A DNA stretch of 64,000 bases. Origin: JAAZMA01 sp964564325 (GTDB lineage Bacteria > Bacillota > Clostridia > Tissierellales > Tepidimicrobiaceae). The notes below the pieces were generated by a model. It had not been told where the DNA came from. It ran no database searches and worked only from the letters and a program-made list of their open reading frames with translations. Below are positions 43,620-52,221 of this stretch, in pieces (within the stretch, counting starts at the first letter, position 1; each line of letters begins with the position of its first letter). Location: positions 72,844 through 136,843 of the forward strand of contig CAZMBD010000001.1 in the NCBI GenBank assembly GCA_964564325.1. The letters are read 5' to 3'. The position numbers were made by a program, and so were the translations under genes.

Positions 43620-44501
43620 TTATTCTACATTTTGAACTTGTTCTCTTATCTTTTCTATTTCAGATTTAATATTTACAACACAATTGGATATAATTAAGTC
43701 CTCCGATTTGGAACCAATTGTGTTTATTTCTCTATTCATTTCTTGTAATATAAAGTCAAGTTTTCGACCTACTGGCTCACTTTCATTTAAGCTATCCAAA
43801 AATTGATCATTATGAGATCTTAATCTTACTATTTCCTCATTAATATCTGACCTATCTGCAAAAAAGGCAATTTCATAATTCAATCTATCATCGTCTATAT
43901 TTAGTTCCTCATCTAGTAGCTCTTTAATTCTAAGCTTAAGTTTTTCTTTATATTCTATCACTACTAGTGGTGCTCTATTTTCAATTTCAATTAAATTGTT
44001 TTCAATTTTTAAAATCTTACTCTTCATATCTTCCTTTAACATTAAGCCTTCTTTTATTCTCATATCCATTACATTATTCAACGCAATTTCTAAACTAGGC
44101 TCTAGACATTTCCAAATAATATCTTCTTCCATTTTTTTTCTTTCCTTTTTAATTATTTCTGGAAGAACTAGCATATGACTTAACTTTACCTCATCTACAA
44201 TATTTAATTCACTCATCATCCTATCTAATTCAGATTTATAAGCTCTTGCCAAAGGCATATCTACTACTATGTCTAAATTAGATTCATTTATATATTCTAG
44301 ACATATATATACTTCTACCCTTCCTCTACTTATTTTTTCTTTTATTAAAGACTTAATATTTTCTTCTAAATAACTTAGGTGCTTTGGCATCCTTACCACA
44401 ATATCATTATATCTATGATTAACAGTTTTAATTTCTACATTAAAATTGTGGATACCATCTTCATTTTCACCTCTCCCAAATCCAGTCATACTCTTCAACA
44501 T
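43620..44501 (-). CDS. yicC: YicC-family endoribonuclease
   Basis: About 293 residues. The N-terminus MLKSMTGFGRGEN and the C-terminal block REINTIGSKSEDLIISNCVV are family signatures, and GRKLDFILQEMNREINT matches the DUF1732 region. YicC/YloC proteins are endoribonucleases in enteric and Bacillus species. The frame is open to 44573, but that would overlap the promoter; the ATG at 44501 gives the conserved start. The AGGAG site is somewhat far at 12 bases. Confidence 0.93.
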   Translation of the reverse strand: MLKSMTGFGRGENEDGIHNFNVEIKTVNHRYNDIVVRMPKHLSYLEENIKSLIKEKISRGRVEVYICLEYINESNLDIVVDMPLARAYKSELDRMMSELNIVDEVKLSHMLVLPEIIKKERKKMEEDIIWKCLEPSLEIALNNVMDMRIKEGLMLKEDMKSKILKIENNLIEIENRAPLVVIEYKEKLKLRIKELLDEELNIDDDRLNYEIAFFADRSDINEEIVRLRSHNDQFLDSLNESEPVGRKLDFILQEMNREINTIGSKSEDLIISNCVVNIKSEIEKIREQVQNVE

Positions 44502-44545
44502 AGATTTAATCATCTCCTGAAATTTATACTCATCTATCATAAATA

Positions 44546-44573
44546 ATAATACCAGATTATTTATTACTGTCAA
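44546..44573 (-). promoter_or_regulatory. Sigma-A promoter of yicC-remA-gmk-rpoZ-coaBC
   Basis: On the minus strand TTGACA (44573-44568), 16-base spacer ending in the extended element TGG, and TATTAT (44551-44546). It is divergent from the rqcH promoter. Confidence 0.75.
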
Positions 44574-44601
44574 TCAAATATATCATATTTTTAAATTTAA
44601 T

Positions 44602-44629
44602 TTGTATATATCTATTAAAATGGTATAAT
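44602..44629 (+). promoter_or_regulatory. Sigma-A promoter of rqcH
   Basis: TTGTAT (44602-44607), 16-base spacer ending in TGG (extended -10) and TATAAT (44624-44629) on the plus strand, 30 bases ahead of the ATG with its GGAGG site. Confidence 0.75.
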
Positions 44630-44659
44630 TTTAGTATCAAGTTTTTTGGAGGAATAGAA

Positions 44660-46432
44660 ATGTCATTAGATGGAATAGTCGTAAATGCAATTGTAGAAGA
44701 ATTGAATAAAAAATTATTAGGTGGAAGAGTAGATAAAATTTATCAACAAGAAAAAGATGAAATTTTAATAAACATATACAATAAAGGAACTAATCATAAA
44801 CTTATTATATCTAGTAGTAGTAATAATCCTAGAATTCATCTTACAGATCATAACAAACCTAATCCCTCTAATCCGCCAATGTTTTGTATGCTACTTAGAA
44901 AACATTTATCTGGAGGAAAAATATTAAATATTAGCCAACTTTCTATGGATAGAATTATATTTATAGATATTAGTTCGTTGGATGAATTAGGGAGGACTAG
45001 CGAAAAAAGATTAATAATAGAGATTATGGGAAGACATAGTAATATAATATTAATAGATAAATCTTCTCTTAAAATCATCGATTCTATAAAAAGAGTGTCA
45101 CATGAGATTAGCAGAGTTCGTCAAGTTTTACCAGGATTAAAATATAATTATCCTCCATCTGATAATAAAATTAATCCACTAGAATTTAATGAAAAAGAAT
45201 TCTATACATTATTGGAAAATTCCAATGCTAATACGCCAATATTTAAATTCTTTTATACTAATTATATGGGAATAAGCCCTTTAATTGGAAAGGAAATATG
45301 TTTTAATTCTGATATAGATATTAAAAGACCTATTGGCTCCTTAGATACAATAGAAAAAGAAACACTATGTAATTCATTCCTTGAAATTATTAATAAAATA
45401 AAGAAAAAGGACTATAGTCCAGTGTTAATTAAAGATAATTATAGTAATAATTACCTTGCTTTTCATGCATTAGATATTCAACAATTTGGAAATAAAAACA
45501 AAGTATATATAGACTCTATTTCTAATATCTTAAATAAGTATTACTATAAAAACGATATGATAGATAGAGTAAACCAAAAAGCTCAAGGAATGACAAAATC
45601 AATACAAACTAAATTAGAACGTTCTCAAAATAAATTAGCTAAACAAAAGCAGGAGTTATTAGAAGCTAAAGATAGAGAAAAATATAAAATCTATGGAGAT
45701 TTATTATCTGCTAATTTATATAATATAGAAAAAGGAGCTACTAAAGTCCAAGTAGAGAACTTCTATACTGAAAATATGGAAAAAATAATAATACCCTTGA
45801 ATCCAAAATATACAGCTGCTCAAAATACCCAAAGGTATTATAAAAAATATGCGAAATTGAAAAATGCCCACTTATTATTATCTAAGCAAGTGTTAGAAAC
45901 TAGTGAGGAAATAGATTATTTAGAAAATGTGTTAAATAGTATAGAAAATTGCACGGAAATATCAGAACTAGATGAAATAAAAGATGAATTGATAAAAGAA
46001 GGGTATTTGAAAAGTAATAGAAAATATAAAAATAAACCCAAAACTAAAACTAAACCCCTTCACTATATATCTTCAGAAGGTATTCATATTTATGTAGGAA
46101 AAAACAATAGACAAAATGATTATCTTACTTTAAAATTTGCTCACAAAGAAGATATATGGCTACATGTACAAAAAATGCCTGGCAGTCATGTGATTATAAA
46201 AAAAGAAAATAAAGATATTTCAAATACTACCTTAGAAGAAGCTGCAATTTTAGCTGCATTTTATAGTAAAGGTAAAAACTCTACAAATGTACCAGTAGAT
46301 TATACTGAAAAGAAAAATGTAAAAAAACCCAAAAATGCTAAAACTGGCATGGTTATCTATGAAAATTTTAATACAATTTTTATAACTCCTAGCAAAGAAA
46401 AAATTCAAAATATAAGGAAAGTAGAGGATTAA
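44660..46432 (+). CDS. rqcH: Rqc2 homologue RqcH (NFACT family ribosome quality control factor)
   Basis: 590 residues. The NFACT-N domain begins SLDGIVVNAIVEEL and contains RIHLTDHNKPNPSNPPMFCM. The Asp97-Arg98 pair required for tRNA contact in Bacillus RqcH falls at exactly residues 97-98 (LSMDRII). Helix-hairpin-helix and coiled-coil parts lie between about 250 and 430. The NFACT-R domain near 460-560 has EDIWLHVQKMPGSHVII. RqcH adds alanine tails to stalled nascent chains on 50S. Older annotation calls such proteins fibronectin-binding. Confidence 0.96.
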   Translation: MSLDGIVVNAIVEELNKKLLGGRVDKIYQQEKDEILINIYNKGTNHKLIISSSSNNPRIHLTDHNKPNPSNPPMFCMLLRKHLSGGKILNISQLSMDRIIFIDISSLDELGRTSEKRLIIEIMGRHSNIILIDKSSLKIIDSIKRVSHEISRVRQVLPGLKYNYPPSDNKINPLEFNEKEFYTLLENSNANTPIFKFFYTNYMGISPLIGKEICFNSDIDIKRPIGSLDTIEKETLCNSFLEIINKIKKKDYSPVLIKDNYSNNYLAFHALDIQQFGNKNKVYIDSISNILNKYYYKNDMIDRVNQKAQGMTKSIQTKLERSQNKLAKQKQELLEAKDREKYKIYGDLLSANLYNIEKGATKVQVENFYTENMEKIIIPLNPKYTAAQNTQRYYKKYAKLKNAHLLLSKQVLETSEEIDYLENVLNSIENCTEISELDEIKDELIKEGYLKSNRKYKNKPKTKTKPLHYISSEGIHIYVGKNNRQNDYLTLKFAHKEDIWLHVQKMPGSHVIIKKENKDISNTTLEEAAILAAFYSKGKNSTNVPVDYTEKKNVKKPKNAKTGMVIYENFNTIFITPSKEKIQNIRKVED

Positions 46433-46447
46433 TCCTCTACTTTTTTT
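46417..46447. terminator. Bidirectional terminator between rqcH and pyrR
   Basis: GTAGAGGATT and AATCCTCTAC form a perfect palindrome at 46421-46440, followed by TTTTTTT on the plus strand. The rqcH stop codon is in the stem. The A run on the far side makes it usable for pyrR in the other direction too. Confidence 0.85.
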
Positions 46448-46976
46448 CCCTAATTACAACTTGATCTATATTGTCAACTTCTATAAAATTCACACTTACT
46501 ATTTCAGATCTAGCTGTAGGAACATTTTTCCCAATATAATCTGGCCTTATAGGAAGTTCCCTATGCCCCCTATCTATAAGAACAGCTAATTGAACCTTAG
46601 AGGGTCTACCCATATCTACTAAAGCATCTAATGCTGCTCTAACAGTTCTACCTGTAAATATTACATCATCTACTAAAACTACTATTTTGTTATTAATATC
46701 AGTTTTAATATTTTTATCCTTCACTATTGGTCCTTCATGTATTTCAGTTAAATCATCCCTATATAATGTAATATCTAAAGACAATACTGGTGGCCTTTCT
46801 CCTTCAATTTCATATATTTTATCTGCCAATCTATTAGCAAAAGGCAAACCCCTAGTCCTAATTCCAACTAAAATTATGTTTTTTATACCTTTATTTCTTT
46901 CAAGAATTTCATTGGCAATTCTAGTAATTGCTCTCTGCATAGCCTTTTCATCTAAAATAATTGCCTTAGTTTTCAA
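46437..46976 (-). CDS. pyrR: Pyrimidine operon attenuation protein / uracil phosphoribosyltransferase PyrR
   Basis: About 179 residues. The PRPP-binding motif is VVLVDDVIFTGRTVRAALDAL near 95, and the N-terminus KAIILDEKAMQRAITRIANEI matches PyrR. It binds pyr mRNA under UMP and has UPRT activity. A TTG at 46976 with a GGTGAT site matches the family start better than the GTG at 46985. It follows lspA-rluD as in Bacillus, but the pyr biosynthetic genes that normally follow are absent, and the convergent rqcH lies there. Confidence 0.95.
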   Translation of the reverse strand: MKTKAIILDEKAMQRAITRIANEILERNKGIKNIILVGIRTRGLPFANRLADKIYEIEGERPPVLSLDITLYRDDLTEIHEGPIVKDKNIKTDINNKIVVLVDDVIFTGRTVRAALDALVDMGRPSKVQLAVLIDRGHRELPIRPDYIGKNVPTARSEIVSVNFIEVDNIDQVVIREKK

Positions 46977-46985
46977 TTTTATCAC

Positions 46986-47903
46986 CTACCAATTTCTTTT
47001 TTCAAGTATTTGAATTATATTAGTAAAATTCTCTGGAAATTCAGTTTCAAACTCTAAATGTTTTTTATTTTTCGGATGATAGAAACCAATCTTTTTCGCA
47101 TGCAATAATTGGCTATCTAGATTAAATTCATTTTTTTTATTGGAGTATACCATATCTCCTACTATAGGATGTCCTAAATAAGACATATGTACCCTAATTT
47201 GATGGGTTCGCCCTGTTTGCAAAGATAATTCCAATAGACTATAGTCCGTAAACTCTCTAAGAACCTTATAATCCGTTATAGCCTCTTTGCTATTTTCATA
47301 TATAACTGTCATCTTCTTTCTATTGGCTGGATCCCTGCCTATGGGAGCATTAATAGTAGCCTCTTTAATATCTAATTGTCCATGAACTAATGCAATATAT
47401 ATTCTTTTTACCTCTCGTAATTTAAACTGCTCTATTAAATTTCTATAGGATTCCTGATTTTTTGCAATTACGAGTATCCCTGAAGTATCCTTATCCAATC
47501 TGTGAACTATTCCAGGCCTTATTGCATCACCAACACAAGATAAGTTCTCGTCATAATATAAAAGTGCATTTACTAATGTACCAGATGTATTATTTAGTGT
47601 AGGATGTATTACCATTCCTTTAGGTTTATTTATGACTAAAATATCACTATCTTCGAATATAATATCTATTGGTATATTTTCAGGTACTATTTCTAAAGTT
47701 TCCTCTTTAGGTAATTTAATTTGTATTAAATCTCCATATTTTACTATGTATCTAGGCTTAACTACTTCTTCATTAACTAATACTAGTTTATCTTTAATTA
47801 ATTTACTTATATAAGTTCTAGATTTATCCTTAAGAATTTTACTTATATAATAATCTAACCTTTCATCAATATCATCTTCTACATAAATCTCTATTAAATC
47901 CAT
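46986..47903 (-). CDS. rluD: RluD-family 23S rRNA pseudouridine synthase
   Basis: 305 residues. An S4 RNA-binding domain (residues 10-75) is followed by the RluA-type catalytic core with GIVHRLDKDTSGILVIAKN near 132 (catalytic Asp) and LQTGRTHQIRVHMSYLGHPIVGD near 225. RluD-type enzymes modify helix 69 of 23S rRNA; which site is modified here is inferred. It lies between lspA and pyrR. The ATG has a GGAGG site. Confidence 0.95.
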   Translation of the reverse strand: MDLIEIYVEDDIDERLDYYISKILKDKSRTYISKLIKDKLVLVNEEVVKPRYIVKYGDLIQIKLPKEETLEIVPENIPIDIIFEDSDILVINKPKGMVIHPTLNNTSGTLVNALLYYDENLSCVGDAIRPGIVHRLDKDTSGILVIAKNQESYRNLIEQFKLREVKRIYIALVHGQLDIKEATINAPIGRDPANRKKMTVIYENSKEAITDYKVLREFTDYSLLELSLQTGRTHQIRVHMSYLGHPIVGDMVYSNKKNEFNLDSQLLHAKKIGFYHPKNKKHLEFETEFPENFTNIIQILEKRNW

Positions 47904-47912
47904 TCCAACCTC

Positions 47913-48368
47913 CTAAAGCTCATATCTATTTAAAGATACCATAAGAATAATTAAAAAAGTTCCAACTACAATAAACATATCTGCAACATTAAATACTGGA
48001 AAACTATAATTCTTCCCAAATTTTACAGATATAAAATCTATTACATAGGATAATCTAATTCTATCAATAAAATTTCCAATAGTTCCCCCTAAAAGCATTA
48101 CCAATGCCAAATTCATTAAATTATTAAATTTGTGGAAATACTTAAATAAGGTAATAGTAATTCCAGCTATTACTATAGTGGTAATTATAATAAAAAATAT
48201 TTTTTTGTTTTGTAATATACCGAAAGCAGCACCATAATTCTCCACATATTCTAATTGAAAAAAATTTTTGATTAAAATATAGGGATTTTGTCCTTTTAGA
48301 TGTTTCACAGCCAAATACTTAGTAATTTGATCCAGTACTACAATTATTGATACAATTAGTAAAAACAA
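47913..48368 (-). CDS. lspA: Lipoprotein signal peptidase
   Basis: About 151 residues with four hydrophobic segments. Catalytic aspartates are in GGTIGNFIDRI near 108 and FNVADMFIVVG near 130, and the family motif VENYGAAFGI near 47 is intact. It cleaves signal peptides of diacylglyceryl-modified prolipoproteins. A TTG at 48368 with an AGGGGG site seven bases ahead is preferred. The ATG at 48386 would sit at the predicted transcription start below a TATAAT box (48397-48392). Confidence 0.95.
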   Translation of the reverse strand: MFLLIVSIIVVLDQITKYLAVKHLKGQNPYILIKNFFQLEYVENYGAAFGILQNKKIFFIIITTIVIAGITITLFKYFHKFNNLMNLALVMLLGGTIGNFIDRIRLSYVIDFISVKFGKNYSFPVFNVADMFIVVGTFLIILMVSLNRYEL

Positions 48369-48445
48369 TTTCTTTCCCCCTCGCATATTCTATTATAATC
48401 ATATTCTAAATGATAATTAGATATAATACAACAGTATTATAAGAA

Positions 48446-48479
48446 AACTGCTCTAATAAAAAACTCAATTAGAGCAGTT
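48446..48479 (-). terminator. Rho-independent terminator after the yteA-like gene
   Basis: AACTGCTCTAAT and ATTAGAGCAGTT, perfect 12-bp arms, 10-base loop, followed on the minus strand by TTCTT. It separates the yteA-like gene from lspA. Confidence 0.85.
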
Positions 48480-48483
48480 AACA

Positions 48484-49098
48484 TTATTTATTAGTATCAT
48501 CATAATATTCTTGAGATATTTTTTCTACATCCTCTACAGCACCTATTTCTTCATCATCAAACACACCTATATCATCTCCAGTAGAAAAAGAAGGGTCATT
48601 ATTTATTTGATTATATCTGGCCACTGCTTGATAGCTATCTTCTCTGTCAAATTGAATTCCTTCTTTAATATTTTCTTTAAAGTTTTCTAATACATCTTCT
48701 TCCTCTGGTCTAAAATTTCTTTTTTTATCTAAAGAAATTTTTTTATTAGAACAATCAATGCATAATTTTGTATATGGAATTAGCCTTAGTCTTTCATCAT
48801 CTATTTCCTTCCCACATGATATACAAAATCCATAATCTCCAGATTGCAAATCTTTTTCAGAAATTTCTATTTCATATAATGTATCTTCTAATTTATTTAT
48901 AAGACCCTTATCTTGTTCCATCATAAACATATCAGTACCTAAATCTGCTGGATGATTGTCATAGGAAGATAGCTCTGTAGAATATTCTTCTATAAAACCT
49001 GAGCTTTCAGGATTTTTTATTTTTTCTAGCAAATCTATATTTTTTTTCTTTTCTTCTAATAATCTACTTTTAAAAAAGATTTTCTTTTTTTGATCCAT
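48484..49098 (-). CDS. yteA: TraR/DksA-type C4 zinc-finger protein (YteA family)
   Basis: 204 residues. The DksA/TraR zinc finger is CISCGKEIDDERLRLIPYTK followed by CIDC near 110-135. A long helical N-terminal half carries SGFIEEYSTELSSYDNHPADLG. The C-terminal tail is acidic (FDDEEIGAVEDVEKISQEYY). YteA-type proteins are associated with sporulation genes in Bacillus; the function is not established. It lacks the coiled-coil tip Asp motif of true DksA as far as I can see. Confidence 0.88.
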   Translation of the reverse strand: MDQKKKIFFKSRLLEEKKKNIDLLEKIKNPESSGFIEEYSTELSSYDNHPADLGTDMFMMEQDKGLINKLEDTLYEIEISEKDLQSGDYGFCISCGKEIDDERLRLIPYTKLCIDCSNKKISLDKKRNFRPEEEDVLENFKENIKEGIQFDREDSYQAVARYNQINNDPSFSTGDDIGVFDDEEIGAVEDVEKISQEYYDDTNK

Positions 49099-49180
49099 AT
49101 ATTCCCTCCTTATATCTAAAAGAATTTTGTTTTAATTTACCCATATGTTTTTTTATAATTCATGGAAATATATGAATATG

Positions 49181-49212
49181 TATCATTTATGATAAGGTTA
49201 CATATGATATGT
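49181..49212. promoter_or_regulatory. Two adjacent palindromes upstream of the yteA-like gene
   Basis: TATCATTTATGATA (49181-49194) and ACATATGATATGT (49200-49212) are perfect palindromes five bases apart, between the aroF terminator and the yteA-like start. They look like operator half-sites for one or two dimeric regulators. AT-rich chance palindromes are possible. Confidence 0.35.
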
Positions 49213-49222
49213 ATTGACTTAT

Positions 49223-49265
49223 AAAAAAGCCCTTTATCTTATATACTAGATAAAAGGCTTTTTAC
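49223..49265 (-). terminator. Rho-independent terminator after aroF
   Basis: AAAAAGCCCTTTATCT and AGATAAAAGGCTTTTT pair with one mismatch around an 8-base loop; minus-strand T run TTTTTT follows. It begins at the aroF stop codon. Confidence 0.85.
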
Positions 49266-50017
49266 TATTTTATTTCTAAAAATAGTTTTTCAAACTCTTT
49301 AAAATTTAAAGATTGCTCACCATCTGATAATGCAGTATCTGGACTCGGATGAATTTCTATCATAACTCCATTAGCTCCTAGTGCCATTGCAGCCTTTGTA
49401 GCTGGAAGAATTAATTCTCTTCTCCCTGTGCCATGACTCGGGTCTACTATAATTGGATATTTGGTCCTTTCCTTAATTATAGGTACACTCATTAAATCTA
49501 AAACATTCCTTGTATAGTTATCGAAACCCCTAATACCCCTTTCACAAAATATTATTTTTTCATTTCCACCTAATTCTATATATTCAGAAGCCTTTATCCA
49601 CTCTTCAATAGTTGCACTCATTCCTCTTTTCAATAATATAGGCTTATCTATTTTACCAATTTCCTTTAATAATGGGTAATTGTACATATTTCTTGAACCT
49701 ATTTGATAAATATCAATATAATCATAAGCAATATCAATATCCCTTGGGTCCATTATTTCAGATACTATTTTAAATTTATACTTATTTTTAATTTCTTTTA
49801 ATATCTTAAGCCCATCTATACCCAATCCTTGAAATGATTCAGGATCTGTTCTAGGTTTAAATGCCCCACCTCTTAAAAATTTTACCCCTAGTTTTTCTAA
49901 AAAACTTCCTATATGTTCCATTTGTTTTAAACTTTCAACTGAACACGGTCCAGCAATAATGGTGAATTCATCTCCTCCAATATATAAATCTTCATCTATT
50001 TTAATTTTATTTACCAT
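49265..50017 (-). CDS. aroF: 3-deoxy-7-phosphoheptulonate (DAHP) synthase, short type I-beta form
   Basis: 250 residues. It condenses PEP and erythrose-4-phosphate, the first step of the shikimate pathway. Motifs: IIAGPCSVES near 20, LRGGAFKPRTDPESFQGLG near 50, ILLKRGMSATIEEW near 123, CERGIRGFDNYTRN near 155 and IIVDPSHGTGRRELI near 190. It lacks both an N-terminal ACT-like domain and a fused chorismate mutase, which confer feedback control on longer relatives, so it is probably not allosterically regulated. It stands alone with its own terminator; no other aro gene is nearby. Confidence 0.95.
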   Translation of the reverse strand: MVNKIKIDEDLYIGGDEFTIIAGPCSVESLKQMEHIGSFLEKLGVKFLRGGAFKPRTDPESFQGLGIDGLKILKEIKNKYKFKIVSEIMDPRDIDIAYDYIDIYQIGSRNMYNYPLLKEIGKIDKPILLKRGMSATIEEWIKASEYIELGGNEKIIFCERGIRGFDNYTRNVLDLMSVPIIKERTKYPIIVDPSHGTGRRELILPATKAAMALGANGVMIEIHPSPDTALSDGEQSLNFKEFEKLFLEIK

Positions 50018-50109
50018 AAGTATTCCTCCACTGTTTCAGAATAGTCCCCTTTTCTATTTTTTTAATTTTCTTCATATTTAATCATAATTTAATCAACTTT
50101 TTATGTCAA

Positions 50110-50135
50110 ATAAAAATTAGGGGCTATGCCCCTAA
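50110..50135 (-). terminator. Rho-independent terminator after divIVA
   Basis: TTAGGGGC and GCCCCTAA with a three-base loop; TTTTTATTT follows on the minus strand. The divIVA stop codon overlaps the hairpin. Confidence 0.88.
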
Positions 50136-50663
50136 ATTGTCCATATCCTCATTTGGTTTTTCATCTTCTACATGCTCTTCCTTTTGGTCTTTTGAATGAT
50201 CTATAAACTGTTTTTCTATATTTGAATAAAACTCATCAATACTAATAAGCTGAGATTCTATAAATGATTTATATCGAGTTTTAAATATAAATATCTCCTT
50301 TTGAAGATATAAGTATTCTTCTTTAATATTTCTAACTTCATCATTGGCATCGGCAATTATTTTTTTAGCCATAAGCTCTGCATCATTAACTATGTTTTCT
50401 CCCTTTTGCCTTGCCGCTAAAGTAACTTCATCAGCTGTATTTTGGGCAACTACTAAGGTATCCTTTAGGGTGTCTTCTAGATTCTTATAATATTTTATCT
50501 GTTCATTTAACATAAGGATTTTATCCTTTAGTTCTATATTTTCTTTATATATTTTTTCATAATCTATAATAATTTCATCTAAAAATTCATCTACTTCTCC
50601 TTCTTTATATCCTCTGAAAGCTCTTTTAAATTGTTTGTTTTGAATATCAAGAGGTGTAATCAC
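50124..50663 (-). CDS. divIVA: DivIVA domain-containing protein
   Basis: About 179 residues. The N-terminal membrane-curvature domain reads MITPLDIQNKQFKRAFRGYK followed by EGEVDEFLDEII. A long coiled coil runs to about 150, then an acidic tail. DivIVA localises to curved membranes at poles and septa. The GTG at 50663 is chosen because GGAG lies eight bases ahead and it gives the standard N-terminus. It ends the yggS-sepF-yggT-ylmH-divIVA cluster. Confidence 0.93.
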   Translation of the reverse strand: MITPLDIQNKQFKRAFRGYKEGEVDEFLDEIIIDYEKIYKENIELKDKILMLNEQIKYYKNLEDTLKDTLVVAQNTADEVTLAARQKGENIVNDAELMAKKIIADANDEVRNIKEEYLYLQKEIFIFKTRYKSFIESQLISIDEFYSNIEKQFIDHSKDQKEEHVEDEKPNEDMDNLGA

Positions 50664-50677
50664 ATTATTCACTCCAT

Positions 50678-51463
50678 CTATTTTATTAGTCTAATATTTA
50701 TCCTGAACCTATCTTTTTTGCTCTTTCCTAAAATTGAATATAAGACAAATCTACCATATCCCCTTACAGATATCATATCTCCCTCTTTAAGTTCATTATG
50801 AGCCTTTTCAATAGGCTCCCAATTTACCTTTACAAAGCCTGAATTAACAAGTCTTTGACTATCTTTTCTAGATAAATTTAAAGCACCAGAAATTATGGCA
50901 TCTAATCTAAGTGAAGATACGGTAGTCACAAGTTCCCTATACAATATTTCTATAGGTTTTAAAGTATCAATAGGAATTTCTTTTATTTTTATATTTTCTT
51001 TTCCAATTTTTTTTAAATTCATCAATATAAAATCAGAAATTTCTTCTTTAGCAACTATTTGAGTATACTTCTCATGTATTAAAATATCCCCTATTTTCTC
51101 TCTATTTATTCCTAAAGCAAGGACACTACCTAAAAAATCTCTATGACTAAATTTACCAATATAATCATATATCACTAAAGCGTTTATACCACTATCACGA
51201 TTATTGTATTCATAATAATGGGGATATATTGAAATTACCTTTCTTTCAGCTTCTTTTATACCCCCAAATTCACTATAATTTATTTCCTCAAATTGATTTA
51301 ATATAGATATGGCAATACGTCTTTCATAAGGATCTAAAAAATCTGTAGATTGAATAATATGTCTATTATATACAATTTCAATTTTATCTAATAATCGTCT
51401 AATATTAACTATCTGATTTTTATCATGAATATTACTTATATATTTGTGTTTATTTAATTTCAA
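50678..51463 (-). CDS. ylmH: YlmH-type S4 RNA-binding protein
   Basis: About 261 residues. The family block is FLDPYERRIAISIL near 40, and a C-terminal S4 domain carries RLDAIISGALNLSRKDSQRLVNSG near 195. YlmH has been linked to division and, more recently, to clearing stalled 50S-nascent chain complexes in Bacillus; rqcH is also in this window. The likely start is TTG at 51463 (GGTGAT four bases ahead); ATG at 51475 is possible. Confidence 0.92.
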   Translation of the reverse strand: MKLNKHKYISNIHDKNQIVNIRRLLDKIEIVYNRHIIQSTDFLDPYERRIAISILNQFEEINYSEFGGIKEAERKVISIYPHYYEYNNRDSGINALVIYDYIGKFSHRDFLGSVLALGINREKIGDILIHEKYTQIVAKEEISDFILMNLKKIGKENIKIKEIPIDTLKPIEILYRELVTTVSSLRLDAIISGALNLSRKDSQRLVNSGFVKVNWEPIEKAHNELKEGDMISVRGYGRFVLYSILGKSKKDRFRINIRLIK

Positions 51464-51482
51464 TAATATCACCATTATTTAC

Positions 51483-51749
51483 TTAAATAATAATTGATTT
51501 AATAAGGCTGGAAATAATCCTTAATATAAAGATAGCCAATATAGGAGAAAAATCAAACATTCCTGTATCAATGCCTGTTTTATAAATTATTTTTCTTGCA
51601 GGAGCCAACACTGGTTCCGTTAATTCATAAACTACTCGTCCTATTGGGTTATATGGGCCTATTCTTAAATAAGAAAAAATTATCCTAACAAAAATCAATA
51701 TTTCAATAGCGTGAAAAAAATAATCAATGGTCTTGTATAATATAGTCAT
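51483..51749 (-). CDS. yggT: YggT-family membrane protein (YlmG)
   Basis: 88 residues with two hydrophobic segments separated by RIGPYNPIGRVVYELTEPVLAPARKI, the YggT signature. Relatives affect osmotic stress and, in the chloroplast, nucleoid and division behaviour. It lies between sepF and ylmH, standard order. The ATG has an AGAGGT site. Confidence 0.94.
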   Translation of the reverse strand: MTILYKTIDYFFHAIEILIFVRIIFSYLRIGPYNPIGRVVYELTEPVLAPARKIIYKTGIDTGMFDFSPILAIFILRIISSLIKSIII

Positions 51750-51773
51750 TTTATTACCTCTTATCTAGGTTTC

Positions 51774-52211
51774 TTACCAATTAAAAACTCCCTTATTTTT
51801 AAGTTCATCTCTAATATTTCCATCTATTTCTACATTACTAGGAGCAAGTACAAATATGTCTTTAGTTACTTTTTGTATATTCCCTTCTAAAGAATATAAT
51901 CCTCCATTTATAAAATCGAAAATCTGCCTCTTTAAATTTGGTTCTAATTGCTCTAAATTTACCACTACAGTTTTTCTAATTTTTAAATCGTCTACAATTT
52001 TAGGAGCATCTTCATAAGTCAGTGGTTCATGTACTACCAATTTCATATTTCCAGCGGAATGAATATTTACTACATTGTTATTAATCTTCTTTGTCTTAGT
52101 ATTAACTGGTAATTCTTCTAATTCATAATCTTCATAATCTTCGTATTCCTCATCAAAATCTAAATCATCAATGCCTATAAAATATTTAAACTTATCAACA
52201 AATCCTGACAT
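51774..52211 (-). CDS. sepF: Cell division protein SepF
   Basis: 145 residues. A short amphipathic N-terminus (MSGFVDKFKYFIGI) for membrane binding precedes an acidic linker (DLDFDEEYEDYEDYELEELP). The SepF domain follows with VHEPLTYEDAPKIVDDL, RKTVVVNLEQLE and DFINGGLYSLEG. SepF anchors FtsZ to the membrane. The ATG at 52211 has a GGAGGGAT site; longer versions of the frame run into yggS and are rejected. Confidence 0.95.
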   Translation of the reverse strand: MSGFVDKFKYFIGIDDLDFDEEYEDYEDYELEELPVNTKTKKINNNVVNIHSAGNMKLVVHEPLTYEDAPKIVDDLKIRKTVVVNLEQLEPNLKRQIFDFINGGLYSLEGNIQKVTKDIFVLAPSNVEIDGNIRDELKNKGVFNW

Positions 52212-52221
52212 TTTATCCCTC

